From Antedon bifida (lineage: Eukaryota > Echinodermata > Crinoidea > Comatulida > Antedonidae), in NCBI GenBank assembly GCA_963402885.1, contig OY727102.1, positions 7,750,001 through 7,814,000 of the forward strand: DNA of 64,000 nt. The letters run 5' to 3'. The notes below the pieces were generated by a model. That model saw only the letters and a program-made list of their open reading frames with translations, had not been told where the DNA came from and searched no databases. Shown here in pieces: positions 32,930 to 45,500 of this stretch. Positions within the stretch are counted from its first letter, which is position 1, and each line of letters begins with the position of its first letter. The translations under genes were made by a program, and so were the position numbers.

Positions 32930-34258
32930 TTGGACAGTGTCCTTTGCTGATCATGACGTCATCTATTGCCACAAATCCGTTGATTACATGGCCTATTTTG
33001 GCTTCAAACATAATCTAGACAAATAAATAAAATTATAGTCAAGAATAATAACTAAATATACAATTTGTGTCACGTTTTGGTAATGTATTAATTGTGGTTC
33101 AGTTACAAAACATATACATGCTATATAATGATATTCATTTACCATAGGTAATGGAAATTATAACAATAATATTATACTAATAAACGATCCGAAAACCAAG
33201 TGTTTAAAGGCATTTGAAATACATTACTTTAATTACAGTTCTACACATGTTAACCTTCTTAGATTCCCTTTCCATTCAGTTTCACTTCAAATTTAAAGAA
33301 ACATGTATTTTCCCTGGCGTGTGTAACCCATGGACGTACACATTCAGCTACACTATACTTACCGAAAACTGTTCATCTGGTTTTACTGGCTCAAACTCTA
33401 GTGAATATTTTGCCCACGACGGTGCCATTTGCCGCTTAAGAGAAGTCATTAACGTTTGTGTAGACGAATAATTAACATGAATCTTCAAACTAAAATCTTC
33501 TTTAATGATATAAAACAATTGTAGACAATACCGTTCGGCGTACTCAAAGTTAGGAGATTCAATCGCTACATGTTTGTTTTCTTGGTCAATGTCAGCATAT
33601 AAGAAGGAATTAACACCTAAAAAAAAGTGTATATAAAGAGTTTCCTTGTCTGTTGTATATAGTAAATATTTGTGGGCCGCGTTTGTGGCTACAGTGTCAA
33701 TCCGAATCTTCCCAAGCTTGGCCACAATATGACCTATGACACAAAATCTCGTCGAGTTTGATACTGGACGGGTAGGGTCAAAGGTCAAGGGAACAGTCTA
33801 GAAATACTATTTCTTATTATTTACCTCCATAATTTGTTTATGAATCTCGCCAAACTCTACCTCTATGATCTATGATTCATTATCTATGAGTAGTTTAGTT
33901 TTGAGAAAGGGTCAAAGGTAAAGGTCACAATCCACAAAATACTATTTATTAACTATATTTATTGTTTACAGGTACAAGTTTACACCACGATCTCAAAATA
34001 AAAAGACACTGTACCTTTAGAAATACCGATTGATATTTTACCGCCTATATGCCATGATGCATACTGATGTTTCCATGGATACCACGTATGATTTGGGAGA
34101 TAATCGTTGTAGTTACATTTGTTGGGCTGACTATTGAATTGGCAATGTGAATGTGTAATTGCAGGTTCTGGTGCATTACATTCATTATCAACAAGTGTAA
34201 TATCATCAAGAGCAATATCCCCTTTATGTCCACCAGAAATAAACGCTGAAAACTCAAA
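32930..34258 (-). CDS. Gene C MAM5, divergent (exons 11 in part, 12, 13)
   Basis: CQFNSQPNKCNYNDYLPNHT is nearly identical to gene D, GVNSFLYADIDQENKHVAIE likewise, while exon 13 (KIGHVINGFVAIDDVMISKG) is nearly identical to gene B. The domain is therefore a mosaic. Confidence 0.9.
33640..33935. repeat. AGGTCA-rich repeat fragment in gene C intron 11
   Basis: GGGTCAAAGGTCAAGGG (about 33,775) and GGGTCAAAGGTAAAGGTCA (about 33,910) lie in sequence resembling the 54.1 and 58.7 kb repeats, in inverted orientation. Confidence 0.4.
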
Positions 34259-36173
34259 CTGCAATCAGAAAATGCAATGGTATCAAATTATTTTATTATA
34301 TTAATCTACACTCTTGCACTGATGAACGGCTAGTGTTGCCCGAAAGCTCTGCTAACTTTTCTGGCTGTTTTACTTTATCGTTTTGATTTAGCTTTTCGCT
34401 TTTTTTTGTATCTCCATTGAGATCCAGCCACTGATACCCACAGCATTGTCATTTTTTCAGTAATTTGCCTTTGGAATTATATTAATCTACAGTGATAACA
34501 AAAAAGGCTTTGCATAATTAGGAAGCGAAAGAAGTAAAAATCAACAGAGTAAATGTTGTCTCTACAATTACAAATTACATCATATTTTCATAGCCATGCC
34601 AATACAATAGCCATGGAATTTCTTTGAATAATTCAATAATACAGTTCCGTTGAGAATTACAGTATAATTCATAGTTGATTCAAAGTTACTTATAACGTTA
34701 GAATATATATTAACATACCTGTAGGTGGTCATCGTACATTGTTATCTCGTTTTTAAGATCAACAGTACCAAGTGTCCAGTCGGAGGTACGCGTTGTATTA
34801 GTCCATAGAACCCTTGTTATATAACTGAAAAATGTCCTGAATGTATATCGGATTGTCAAACTGCCGATGTTCTCCCCTTGCATGTGATACCAAAATCGAA
34901 GACACATTGGTCCATCGGCATGTCTGAAAATTGGTGTGCTGATTTTACAGTATTCTCCTGTTCTGTCTTGCTCTGATGCTTCGACGTATATATAATGTCC
35001 TTAATCCAATTAAAGATCACTTTCATTTTTGTGTATTGCAAAATATTTAAATATTATACACATCATAATATCATTAGTACTGTTAATATATATATCATGG
35101 AAGAGTGATTTCACTCTTCCCTGATATACTTATAAATAAATTCCATTCAAAGCCTCCAGGAAATGGAGCTAACTTAGCCAGAAGCTGTTGAAGTCACTAG
35201 TAGTATGAATAAGATAATCTCCAATTAATTAAATGTAGTATTAAGAAGAAAACGCTGTCAGCAAATACTCGTTTTATACTAAAGGCCCTTTTCTCTAAAG
35301 CACTGGCATACGCATTTGTTTCATGTACATGGCGTATTCATAACGAGTTGGACGTGTACATAATGTACAACGAACGTATACAGAACCTTCCAAAAACCTT
35401 AGTTAACTGAAACTTAAATGTCGTACACCACCTACATCGTATTAAAACCGTTTAGTTTGCAACTTATGCTGAGCGATAGATTAACTTACGCATGACGAGT
35501 GTCACTGCCATCCGAGGACAGTTTTTCTATTTGCACCCAATTTTCAGTGCTCCACATACTATCTATTTCCGAAGTATCATAGGAGTATTTGCATCAGCAT
35601 CTCTTTTATATCATATGTGGTGCCGTGGTGCCTGTAACATGTAAGATTTAAGTGTTAGGTTACTAGACCTACTAGATAATGTGAAACCCATGTTGTATTA
35701 CCAATATTTCTATGATACTTCGGAAATAGATACAGTACCGAGAATCGGCTGCTATTTGTATATATAAATTTAGCGACTTCGAATAAATTGATGAAGCAAG
35801 AACATTTTTGATTTGCACGTCCAAGGTCGACTGATACTCTATGTCGTCATTTTCAGGATTTGCGCATTCCAATTTTGAGAATGTGATCAGTGGCATTTTG
35901 TTATTCGCTCTTTGACTTAATATACGAGTAGACGTGTCGTCATAACACTCCAATTCGTTTTAGTGCACGTTCATTCAGATTTAAAAGTCGATAATCAGTC
36001 GGTAAACTCACCTTCTGTTGTATTTAAAGTATGGTCGTTGTCTGGTCCAGTACCACGTGATGGTGTTGGGCCTTGAAACCGTATCCACTTGTTACCTGTG
36101 TCTTGAATGTAACCACACATTTCATTGTCTTCAAAATCACAGTCAATTGTTGACGATTTCGTAATTGTTTTTA
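34015..36173 (-). CDS. Gene C MAM4 (exons 9-11 in part)
   Basis: CDFEDNEMCGYIQDTGNKW, GPTPSRGTGPDNDHTLN, then PIFRHADGPMCLRFWYHMQG, IGSLTI and FEFSAFISGGHKGDIALDDI. Intron 9 carries a foldback at 35.5-35.7 kb. Confidence 0.9.
34305..34465 (+). repeat. Repeat with hammerhead-like CTGATGA...CGAAA core
   Basis: GCACTGATGAACGGCTAGTG, then GCCCGAAAGCTCTGCTAAC, followed about 60 bases on by CTCCATTGAGATCCAGCCAC. CTGATGA (34,319-34,325) and CGAAA (34,341-34,345) are in hammerhead-ribozyme order, with a short GGC/GCC stem between them. Stem II is poor and has extra bases, so a decayed or merely similar sequence is possible. It lies in intron 10 of gene C. Confidence 0.35.
35099..35120. repeat. Perfect 22-base hairpin
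   Basis: GGAAGAGTGA and TCACTCTTCC form 10-base perfect arms with two bases between them, in intron 9-10 of gene C. Function unknown. Confidence 0.6.
35520..35760. repeat. Foldback with 25-base arms in gene C intron 9
   Basis: TATCTATTTCCGAAGTATCA (from about 35,550) reappears inverted as TGATACTTCGGAAATAGATA near 35,712, about 120 bases away. Beyond it, ATTTTCAGTGCTCC and ACCGAGAATCGG also pair loosely. Confidence 0.6.
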
Positions 36174-36364
36174 CTGAGAAAAATAATATGGTCATCATAA
36201 ATAAATGTTTTTAGATATGACATGACAAAATATCATATCATTGGATATGAGTATAGTGATTAAAATTATAACAAAAACATGTATAACAATTTTTAAAATT
36301 TAAGATATATAATTAAAAACATATATATAAATAAAACGACAATAATAATAACAAAGTGTGTTAC

Positions 36365-37839
36365 CTGCCGAGCATTCTTTATTGTAGAACTTTACGTCAT
36401 CAATACCCAGCTTATATATATTATCACTGGATATTTCAAAAATCACCTATTAATAAATGAATAAAAGTTTCGTTAGCTTTATAAAATTGTTCAAATTTAT
36501 TATTTTAAACAAATTAATAAGTGTTTTAGGAAAAGCGGATAAGTATGGACTTATTTATGACAACAATCTATCAAACGATTGACTTCTAATTAAATTAGTT
36601 ATTTAAATAGATCAACGAATAAATTGAGCGATTTTGCATAGAAATGTTTGTTATGTACATGAAATGAAAACAAAGTTAAACATATCATTAATGCGCCGGT
36701 AGTGTAAACATGAAGGACTTAAAATCTGACTGAAAATCAGAATTCAATTATATGTTTAATGTATATATATGTATGTTGAATTATATAGCCTATGTTGCGA
36801 TTTATCAAACTCACTGTAAAATTGTCATTCGTTGGTGGCAAATCTATCTGTATCTTTTCCCAATGTTTTTCCCTTGAGGTTCCACCAGACTTTATTACCC
36901 TAATTGGATCATGTGGTAACGCCGCTTCCTCACCGACGGACTGATCCATCATGTAGATGTTTAATGGTCCGAATAGACACAAATCTCCAATACACATACA
37001 ATAGAATGTTAAACAGTTGGAAACGCTATTGCTGGTAATGTATGGAGTCCGATAAGCCCAACCAGGCTTATTTTGCTTTATTCCCAAATAATGTCCTATA
37101 AAACAATATAGCACCAAAAAATAGGTTTTTACTTTAGTAGACTAGGTGTTTTGATTGTAGAAACTGTGGTGTAGCCGTATGTAATTGTTTTACTCCACGT
37201 CCATAGTCGGAGGGCTTCGTTTTGACTGTCTAAATCTCTGTCTACACTATCAAGCTTTATGTGACAAAACAAGGTCATGTTCCGATAACATGGACACGAG
37301 TATATCATATCACTACCATAATTTGGGCACATCAAACATTTTTGTCAAACTAGTTTGATTTTCAGAGCGTTAGCCTCCAACCTGGCCACCTGATGTACGA
37401 TATAAGCTGCGGGTCACTCGTTTACTGTTTAGCTGTTTCAATACAAATAAGGATTGTTTCGTATTCGTTGTATGGAACTATTATCCATATACAACTCAGA
37501 AACTTTTTTTTTGTCAAAGGATTAGGCTACAAACATCATCTCAGCACATTTACAAATTGACACAACAGGAGACGCTTCCAGCAAACGATACTTTATGACA
37601 CTATCAACATTAATACTTCATTTCATTTTGGAAACGCAATACCCTAAACCTAAATTCAATCTTACCATTTTCTCCAACAGTATGGTCATATCCTTGTTTT
37701 ATTTCCCAACTTGTCGCCTGATCATCATAGCGACCATAGCCACAAGCATTGTCCTCAAATGTGCAACCTGCGTCTTCTACGCTTTTTACTTGCCACGGTT
37801 CTTTGGTTGTCAATAGTTCCGTAGTAGGTGGCGGGTGTT
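36365..37839 (-). CDS. Gene C MAM3 (exons 6-8)
   Basis: Linker PPPTTELLTTKEPW, then CTFEDNACGYGRYDDQATSW, YRTPYITSNSVSNCLTFY, PLNIYMMDQSVGEE and IFEISSDNIYKLGIDDVKFY. Open throughout. Intron 6 is short and lacks the minisatellite found in gene B. Confidence 0.9.
37231..37360. mobile_element. Inverted-repeat element, short copy
   Basis: CTCTGTCTACACTATCAAGC at one end and TTTTGTCAAACTAGTTTGAT at the other, with ATATCATATCACTACC and ATTTGGGCACATCA inside. The same words occur in the longer element at 56,523. It lies in intron 6 of gene C. Confidence 0.55.
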
Positions 37840-38216
37840 CTGTTTTGCAAACAATTAATAACAATATGAAAATCGTTCTACCTTGCTTACAAATATCTTG
37901 CTAACATAAGTACATAAGTTGCATAAAGCTTTCTGTTTTCGTTACAAACAACAAAGGAAAAAACAACAAGAGATATCATTCTACAAAACATAGAAATACA
38001 GATTTTATAGCAGTTAAATTATTACAGTCCTCTTAAATGTGCGGAGAAAACATACATGTGTAAAAAGCATAATCATCAACGGGAGTACCTTTGGAAGAAA
38101 TTAACCTGAATTAAAAGAAAGTAGATTTTTGAAGTGTTTTGCATGATTTACAGATTGTGTAGCGGGTCTAGAAAGTATATTGCAAATGTTAGCATGTTTT
38201 TATACATTAAAGTTAC

Positions 38217-38903
38217 CTGTTGGGCAAATTCCACTAACAACTTGAACATCATCAATGCAGAATGCACCATGATTTGCACGTTCTCCACGAATTGCTTCAA
38301 AGATGAGTCGAAATGAATCATCAGTGTTTGTTATTTGAAAACTACCTTTGCGCCACAACGCTGGTAGATAATTGAAGTCGCCCGGAAAGTTCCACATGAT
38401 ATCTGTTTTGTTACTTTGCTCTAAAAGCACAAACATTTCACCTCTTGAAAGATATACGTAGTACCAGAACATAACACAGTAGTCGTCTGCAGTTGTGTTC
38501 TGAATTGGTGATACAACACTGGCTCTCTGACCTGTAGTTCGTGGAGTAGTAAAAGGATCTACGCACAAATAATGCCCTGTATGGAGTAAATATATTTAAA
38601 AAAACATTAAAAAAACATAATTATATTAAGCAAGGGTATAAACATATTTTCCTAGAAATTAAATTAAAGAATAAGACATTTTCTGCTTGTTTGGTCATAT
38701 TCAGCGATAAGTTTTATTTTGTATTATTTATTTTGATATTGACGTACCATAGTCAAATCCAAGTGTATGGTCTTCATCTGGTCCATGTCTATACCCCCCA
38801 TCGTCTGCCTGTAGTCGCATCCAATCAACATTAAAAGAAGGGTCTGTTTTGTATCCACAGCTGTTGTATTCAAAGGTGCAAGATATGTTAGGTTTTACAG
38901 AAT
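38217..38903 (-). CDS. Gene C MAM2 (exons 4-5)
   Basis: SCTFEYNSCGYKTDPSFNVD and GPDEDHTLGFDYG, then the fused core exon (360 bases) with CVMFWYYVYLS and FEAIRGERANHGAFCIDDV. It has two more codons than gene B. Confidence 0.9.
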
Positions 38904-39419
38904 CTGAAATATAGTAATGTTCAAAGTCACACACTAATACATTTACTACTACTCACTCTTTTTTTACTTTTACAAGTGTTCATTATCCACTCCATTAACA
39001 TGTATTTATTAGTACAGCAATGAATAATTTAATCTTCGAAAATGTCTGTTATAAAACATATGAATATCTTTACTCGTAAGCATACTAGATAGAAACGTGA
39101 ATATTTAAACTAAAATAATATAAATCCAAAGGAAAATTACTGAAACAATTATAAATGGATATAAACAATAAAAGTAAAACGATAAAGTAAAACAGCCAGA
39201 AAAATTCGCAGAGTTTCGGACAACACTATACCTTCATCCGTGTAAGTGAGAGTACTTGGACAAAATTGAGAATATTCAGCAGCACTGCCTGAGTAGATTG
39301 AAATGAATAAGTGAAAGAAATAATAACAAAGGAGGCACAGGCTGATGAAAAGAGAGTGCAGAGAGTAAGAGTAGAAAACAAAACATTATTATATATATTA
39401 TAATATACAGTTTGCTTAC

Positions 39420-41231
39420 ATATTCCCAAACATCTTCCTTCTGTTATGACAACATCATCAATCGATATTGAGCTTTCTTGGGGTCGTTCTGCTTCGATAA
39501 TAACCTTTGAACAATAATTGTTACATAACTTTTACATAGACAATTCTATAATTTAAAATGCTAATCCTGCTTTAAATGTTTCTTTGTTTTACTCTACCTT
39601 AAATTTAGTACTACGTGTTAGGTCCAACTCAATAGGTCTCCAGATACCTCCAAAATTGTCTGTAACCTTCCAAATTGGCTCTCCAAAGTAGGCATCACTG
39701 TATGTTTGGTATACACGTAGTGTTCCTTCATCATATCCATCTTGGGTAAACATTTTATACCAAAAAACCAAGCACTTTGGGCCGCCGTCCAATAATTCTA
39801 TTAGAAGCCGTGCAGTTCCACTTTCAGTTGTCACTGGTGTATGGACAGACATAAAGAAACCTTCAGAAATAAATAAAACATATATATATATTTCTCCTAA
39901 AATAAACAATATTGTTATGTAATTTTGTAAAATAAAATAAAATAAATAAGACAAATCGAAAACATTGTACAAAACAATTGTGCATATTTTTATTATTAAA
40001 CGCTAAAGAACAAATTAAATTACAAAATACTAAAGGGTTCGCTCGCTTCGCTCGCGCACCTTCTAGTGGGTGTACCCGAATGGTTCTCGAAAACATGACC
40101 AACGCCTCTGGAAATTGAAGCCCGGTTGTAGTTCACGTAAAAGTAAAGGCCTTCAAAAATAGTTAAATTACTAAAACAAATTGTAGTTCACGTAAAGTAA
40201 ATGCCTTTAATCAATATAACTGATTAGTTGAATATCTAAAACAAAATTGCATTAGTTCACGATACGTTGAACCACTAAAATATTTGTATTTAATATTGAA
40301 TGTCGCCACCAACGGCCATTTTGCCGGAAGTGACGGACCCGGAAGCAAGTTGAACAACAGCGCGAGTGTGTGAAAATAGCCCTGTGAAATCCACAAATTT
40401 CGATAGGTAACGCTAAATGTTGTCATTGTAAAAGACAAAAATGGAACAATAGCGTAGTACTGAAAACTAATGTTATCAAATCTATGTTTCACGGTACATC
40501 TAAAATAGATAAGGTAGGTATCCAAGGCGGAGATTTATACCGAAGTTTTTCCATTGTGCTCGCCTATGTCAGAATTAACCATAATTTATATATAGATGCA
40601 TATGCCTATATTGAACCGCCAGCTGTAGAACTAAGTAACAACATGAAATAATATGACTTTATATACATAATATTTAGTATGTTTTCTCCTCTAATTCTCC
40701 ATCTCCATATCATAGGCAAATTCCGAATTGTATGCCTGTATCGTATCGTTTAATCACGAGATCCAAGAAATATTAATAAGTTATTCAAATCATATAGAAT
40801 CATGCTCATAATTTCAGATATAATTTTACAAAATTAAGGCCATTGTAATTTTTATCAAAAGCTATGAGTCAGAGGCCTAAAATTAATAAAGTCAGGCAAT
40901 ACGCCTGAATAAACGAATGAATGAATGGAAGATATGATGAGGGAATTAATGTCTATGACTTTAAACACATGATACTCCACACGTTTAGATATCGACGACA
41001 ACCGGCTAGATTCTTACCTGAATTATTACCGTAAGTATGATCAACAAAACCTGCAGAATCTTATCATATCTTATCTTATTATCTTATCCAACGGGCAGTC
41101 GTCCCGTGGTCTTTCTGTATGGTGCACGTGTCTTCCTCAAAGCTGCAGTCTATATCTGTGGAACAATGTACACTTGACCTACTCAATAAAGCAGCAAATA
41201 TCAACAGAAGAAACACACTATACGTGCTCAT
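39420..41231 (-). CDS. Gene C leader and MAM1 (exons 1-3), exon 1 interrupted
   Basis: The leader MSTYSVFLLLIFAALLSS is followed by CSFEEDTC and ARWIR. Then 24 bases of GATAA-type sequence (two TAA codons, then TGA and TAA) replace the 12 bases coding WSGD in gene B. The frame resumes with DSAGFVDHTYGNNSG. Exons 2 and 3 are intact (CLVFWYKMF, FGEPIWKVTDNFGGIW, SIDDVVITEGRC). Confidence 0.85.
40440..40615. repeat. Repeat, inverted partner of 54,846-55,010
   Basis: CACGGTACATCTAAAATAGA, GGTATCCAAGGCGGAGA, CATTGTGCTCGCCTATGTC and TTAACCATAATTTATATATA recur in reverse complement in gene D intron 10. This copy lies in intron 1 of gene C. Confidence 0.65.
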
Positions 41232-41354
41232 AGTTGATTGCTTTCAGTACAGGCCTAACACATCGACAAGTTAATAAACAAATGATGTTTAAACCTCGAA
41301 TATGGTTGTATCATTCGGTTCTTCCTGAAATATATATTTTAAGTACTTCCAAAA

Positions 41355-41373
41355 ACATTCAATAACGACAATA
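41355..41373 (-). promoter_or_regulatory. Upstream element of gene C shared with gene B
   Basis: ACATTCAATAACGACAATA on the plus strand matches the element upstream of gene B, about 125 bases before the gene C ATG. I do not see a TATA box as good as that of gene A or B; only ATATATATTT near 41,326 is present. Confidence 0.4.
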
Positions 41374-42080
41374 AAAATATATTTCTTGGAATAGTTCCGT
41401 GTTTTGCGCCGATGTTATTTCCTGTGGTTGTTGCGGTAGCCCTTTTTTCCAATTTTATAAATTTGCATAATACATCCTATTCACATTGTTACTATTGTTT
41501 TAAGGTTATAAAACAACATGCTAAAAACCTGAGTTATATGGTAGTAATTCTCACTCATTTTGAATACAGTTACTTTCTTTTTTCAAATGTCTAAAATAAA
41601 AAAAGAAAACACACGATGACTGAAATAAAACTTTGATGAAACAAACAGAAAGTTGCTAAGTTCATAATACAGAATAAAAATGCATCATTTCTTTACAGGT
41701 AGTACAGTAGTTTATCACAAATACACTTGAACTTATATTAATCCATTCTTTATATATCTATAGGCTACTGTACAACAACGTTATCTTATTTTGATCTTTG
41801 TAATGTCATATTGTTTAACATCAATATAACACTATCAATAATGCTCTATGAATCAAGTTTTACCTGATTTTTTTAAAGCAGGCTTTTTACGCTAAAATGA
41901 TGTTGAGTGATAATAAATATTACAACATTGAATGCCGGAGACGAAGAAAGAAAATAAAATCAGGCATATTTGGCTTGGAGTAGAGACTAGACCTCTATGC
42001 TCTCCTCATTGTGTGCCCATATACGCGGCTACCTAGTGCCATTACCATTTCCAAATACCGCCGTAACATTCTTCTGTTTT

Positions 42081-42246
42081 TCGCGCCGTGGCTTTAGCCA
42101 GCTATATTCCCAGAGGACTACTCATTCAGAAGCTAAATCAAGCGGAAGCTATAGTTCTAGAGGCTGGTTTGGAATTTTGTAAACTCGGACGGGTCATGCT
42201 CAAATTACAAACCCCAAGGAGAAACCTGGGAGAAGAGAGTCTATGA
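42081..42246. repeat. Spacer repeat shared with 10,020-10,192
   Basis: CGCGCCGTGGCTTTAGCCAG, AGAAGCTAAATCAAGCGGAA, AATTTTGTAAACTCGG and GAGAGTCTATGA match the A/B spacer copy in order and orientation. Confidence 0.65.
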
Positions 42247-42524
42247 AAACATAATACAGTATTGTTGAGATGCATGTAAACGGTAAACTGTAAAATCTTT
42301 TCAAATAAATAATGACTTTGTGCTTCCTGTCAATCTAGGCCGGTATTATAATAATTTTTTTTAAATAAATAAATAGTCAAATAATCAAAACTTTTTTTGG
42401 CTGAAAACCTATAGGGTGCCACTGGCCATTTATCACTTGTTGACATCTAGGCTTGATGAATTGACCCCCAGACTTGACCTTAGCAATAAAGATAAACTAA
42501 CGTATTGGATATAACCCACCTTGG

Positions 42525-45500
42525 TTTTTTTTTTTTTCTTTTATGTGGGATCATCCCACTTTTATTTCAAACAAACATCATATTAAAAAAAAACCAGTAA
42601 TATAATTATGTTTATGCAATTGATAATATTGATTGATATTTTTTATACATGTCATCATCAATGCATTTCATTTCTTTTATAATCATATATATAAATTATA
42701 CTTATATTCTTTTTAACAATTTTTATCTTTTTAATTCTTACTTTTGCTTGAAAATAAATACTACTTAAAATGCGTATTTATCTTTAATTAATTTTTATAC
42801 ATGTTAACGTTAATGCATTTTCTTTCTTTTATAATCTTATATACCTAAAATTAACATATTTTTCTTAATTTCTTTTTAAATTAGACATATATAAACACAT
42901 ATATGTCGATATACATATACGGATATATGTGTGTATATATATACAAATACATCATACATACAAACGTACCAAACACCTGAACACATATATAACTATACCA
43001 TACATAAGCATACCAATCCAAGGTTTTATGAAGAAATAGGCTATACACAAATATCATCGAACAAAAATGTCAGGTAATCTTTTATTGAAGATTCTATTAA
43101 TTATTTCGATTGGATATTTGCGTATTCTTAGTTCAAAGTATACAATCTGAGAGATATCGTTATTATTACCATATACAAATTTAGAGATACATAATTTAGT
43201 AATTACAATTATAATTATCAAACGTCCGTTCCCAATAATTTTGACATTTTGGTAATGAATACATTTTTGAAAGAATATGTTCTCTAACAATTTTTGGAGT
43301 ACATTTGTCAATACAGACATTATTAAAAAGGATTACAGGATCAAATAGTTTGTCCCAAGATAAGGCGTTTTTCCAGTCAGCTGGGATACAACTATGAATT
43401 GAAAAAAGTGTAATCAATGTTTTCGGGTGGTTGATTTTTTCTAACATTTGTTTTGAGGAAATTAAGGTATCATCAACGTTGTAAATGTCCCGAAGCGTTA
43501 AGATTCCGGCTTTGATAAATGCATGATCGTAAAGCGTTTTGCCGTAGTGTGTTATATTAGCATTATTCCATATAATTTCATTTATTGGCTCTATGACGTT
43601 GTGGTTAATATAATAATTATTGTGTTTGAACCAGTCAACGATCAGTCGTGAGTAAAAAGCTGGAAGATAATTGATTATTTTTATACACTCTTTGTTCATT
43701 TGTTTTATTGAGCATTTGCATTTAAAAATATTTAAACCTAGGCCTGTTTTATCTAGGAAGTATAGGGCAAAATTTTTCCACATTGATTGTTTGTTGTCGG
43801 CTAATTTCTTAATCCATGATAGGGTAATAGATGTTAAAAAGGAGGGAAGGTGAAATATGTTTAGTCCGCCACGGTTAAAAGTTGACGTAATTACTCCTCT
43901 TTTAACACATTCGGCTCTATTCCATATGAAGTTAAAAAATGTTGTGTTTAATTGTTTTACGATTTCGTTCGGTATAATAACTGTAGAAGCAAGGTATGTT
44001 AATTTGGAAGTCAATAACGTTTTTACTATAATATTCCTGCCAATCATCGATAGGTGTCTACCTTTCCATGCTCTGATTGACTTTTCTATATGTTGCATTT
44101 TATTTTCCCAGTTTATTTTGATTTTTTCGATAGGAACGTTCGGGTTGAATACTAGTCCTAAAATTTTAATATACTTATCAGGGTGTAATTTCCATTTTAT
44201 TCGTTCTGTTTCTTCAGAGCAAAACGCAAGTGAGCCTATCCAAAGAGCGTCGCTTTTTTGGGCATTGATTTTTAGTCCTGAAATGCAAGCAAAACTGTCA
44301 AGGATATCAAGCGCATGGTCAAGTGATTGAATAGAGTCGATAAATATTGTTGTATCATCAGCAAATGATGATATCTTTACTTCGTTTTTATTACACACAT
44401 TTATCGGAAGCTTGATTCCGGTAATGTCATTGGATTGTCTAATCTTACATGCGAGGGGTTCAATTGCTAGTACAAAAAGGAATGCTGAAATAGGACACCC
44501 TTGGCGTACTCCTCGTTGTACTTCAAAAAATTCCGATAGATGTCCATTATTTATAATACAATTACCACAGTTTTTTAATATCGCTGAAAACCATTTGATA
44601 AAGGATTCTCCAAAGTTGAATTTGGGAAGTAAATCAATAAGATAATCTTTTTCAATCGAGTCAAATGCTTTTTTAAAGTCAACACATAGCATTATTCCGG
44701 GAAGTTTATTCGTTTGCGTGTATCTCAATATATCTTCAATTAGCCTTAAATTGTTATGAATGGTTCTACCCTTAACAAATCCGTTTTGATCATTGTTTAT
44801 CAAAGAAGGGAGAACCGATTTAAGTCTAGCTGCTAAACATTTGGTAATTAGCTTGTAATCGACGTTAAGGAGACTTATGGGGCGCCAGTTGTCAAGGCTA
44901 TATCGGGGTAACCCCTTGCCTTTATGTATAAGTGTTATAACTCCTCTGTTTTGAAAGGTTGTTAGTTCTCCGCGGTTGTATGAATCGTTAAAAGCTTTTA
45001 TGACTAAATTATTGGCCAGAATTTTTTGTAGAACTCGGGCGAAAGTCCATCGTATCCAGGGCTTTTATTGTTTTGTAGTGTTTTCAAAATGTCTTGGCAT
45101 TCAATGTTTGTAATTGGGCCTTCGCATGCTAGTTTTTGGACTTCAGTTAATGTTGGTAAGGTTACGTTTTTAAGGAATGATGTTGGGTCTTTAGTTTTTT
45201 CCGATTTATAAATGTTTGAAAAGTATTCTACTTGTGCTTTTAGGATTTCAAATTTTGCTAGGATATCATTATTATCTTTGTCTCGTAAGCATGTAATATT
45301 TTTTCTTGAACCGTTAGTTTTCTCTAAATTGAGGAAGAATTTAGAGGATTTTTCACCTTTTACAATCCATTGTATACGTGATCTGATTTGGATACCTCGT
45401 ACATAGTTCTCGAATGTCGTCTCATATTGGTGTTTTAACCTGTTATATTTAAGTTTGAACACATTACTTTCTGGATTTTTTAATAAATTGTTTTGAGCTT

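Larger units (their letters stand above)
28203..41231 (-). pseudogene. Gene C: eight-MAM paralogue with stops in exon 1 and a missing exon
   Basis: It is a full paralogue of gene B on the same 22-exon plan. Exons found: 41018-41231, 39598-39860, 39420-39504, 38748-38903, 38217-38576, 37666-37839, 36815-37095, 36365-36446, 36012-36173, 34719-34999, 34015-34258, 33363-33616, 32930-33014, 32434-32586, then 31344-31431, 30996-31166, 30484-30779, 29974-30235, 29508-29764, 29168-29255 and 28203-28429. All 21 have GT-AG borders and, apart from exon 1, open frames. Two defects stand out. Exon 1 has in-frame stops after ARWIR where a TTATC microsatellite has grown. The exon 15 equivalent (MAM6 core) is absent, and the exon 14 to 16 join breaks the phase. 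Splicing exon 12 to exon 16 would keep the phase. It is either a young pseudogene, an allele with assembly noise, or a gene using another first exon. Confidence 0.75.

Noticed and set aside
43671-44645. Plus-strand open frames of 60-157 codons
   Set aside because: They lie opposite the LINE reverse transcriptase frame and are its shadows; no domain of their own.
43196-44803. 535-codon frame as a host gene
   Set aside because: It holds the reverse-transcriptase motifs A to E in order and sits between target duplications with a poly-A tail, so it is a LINE.
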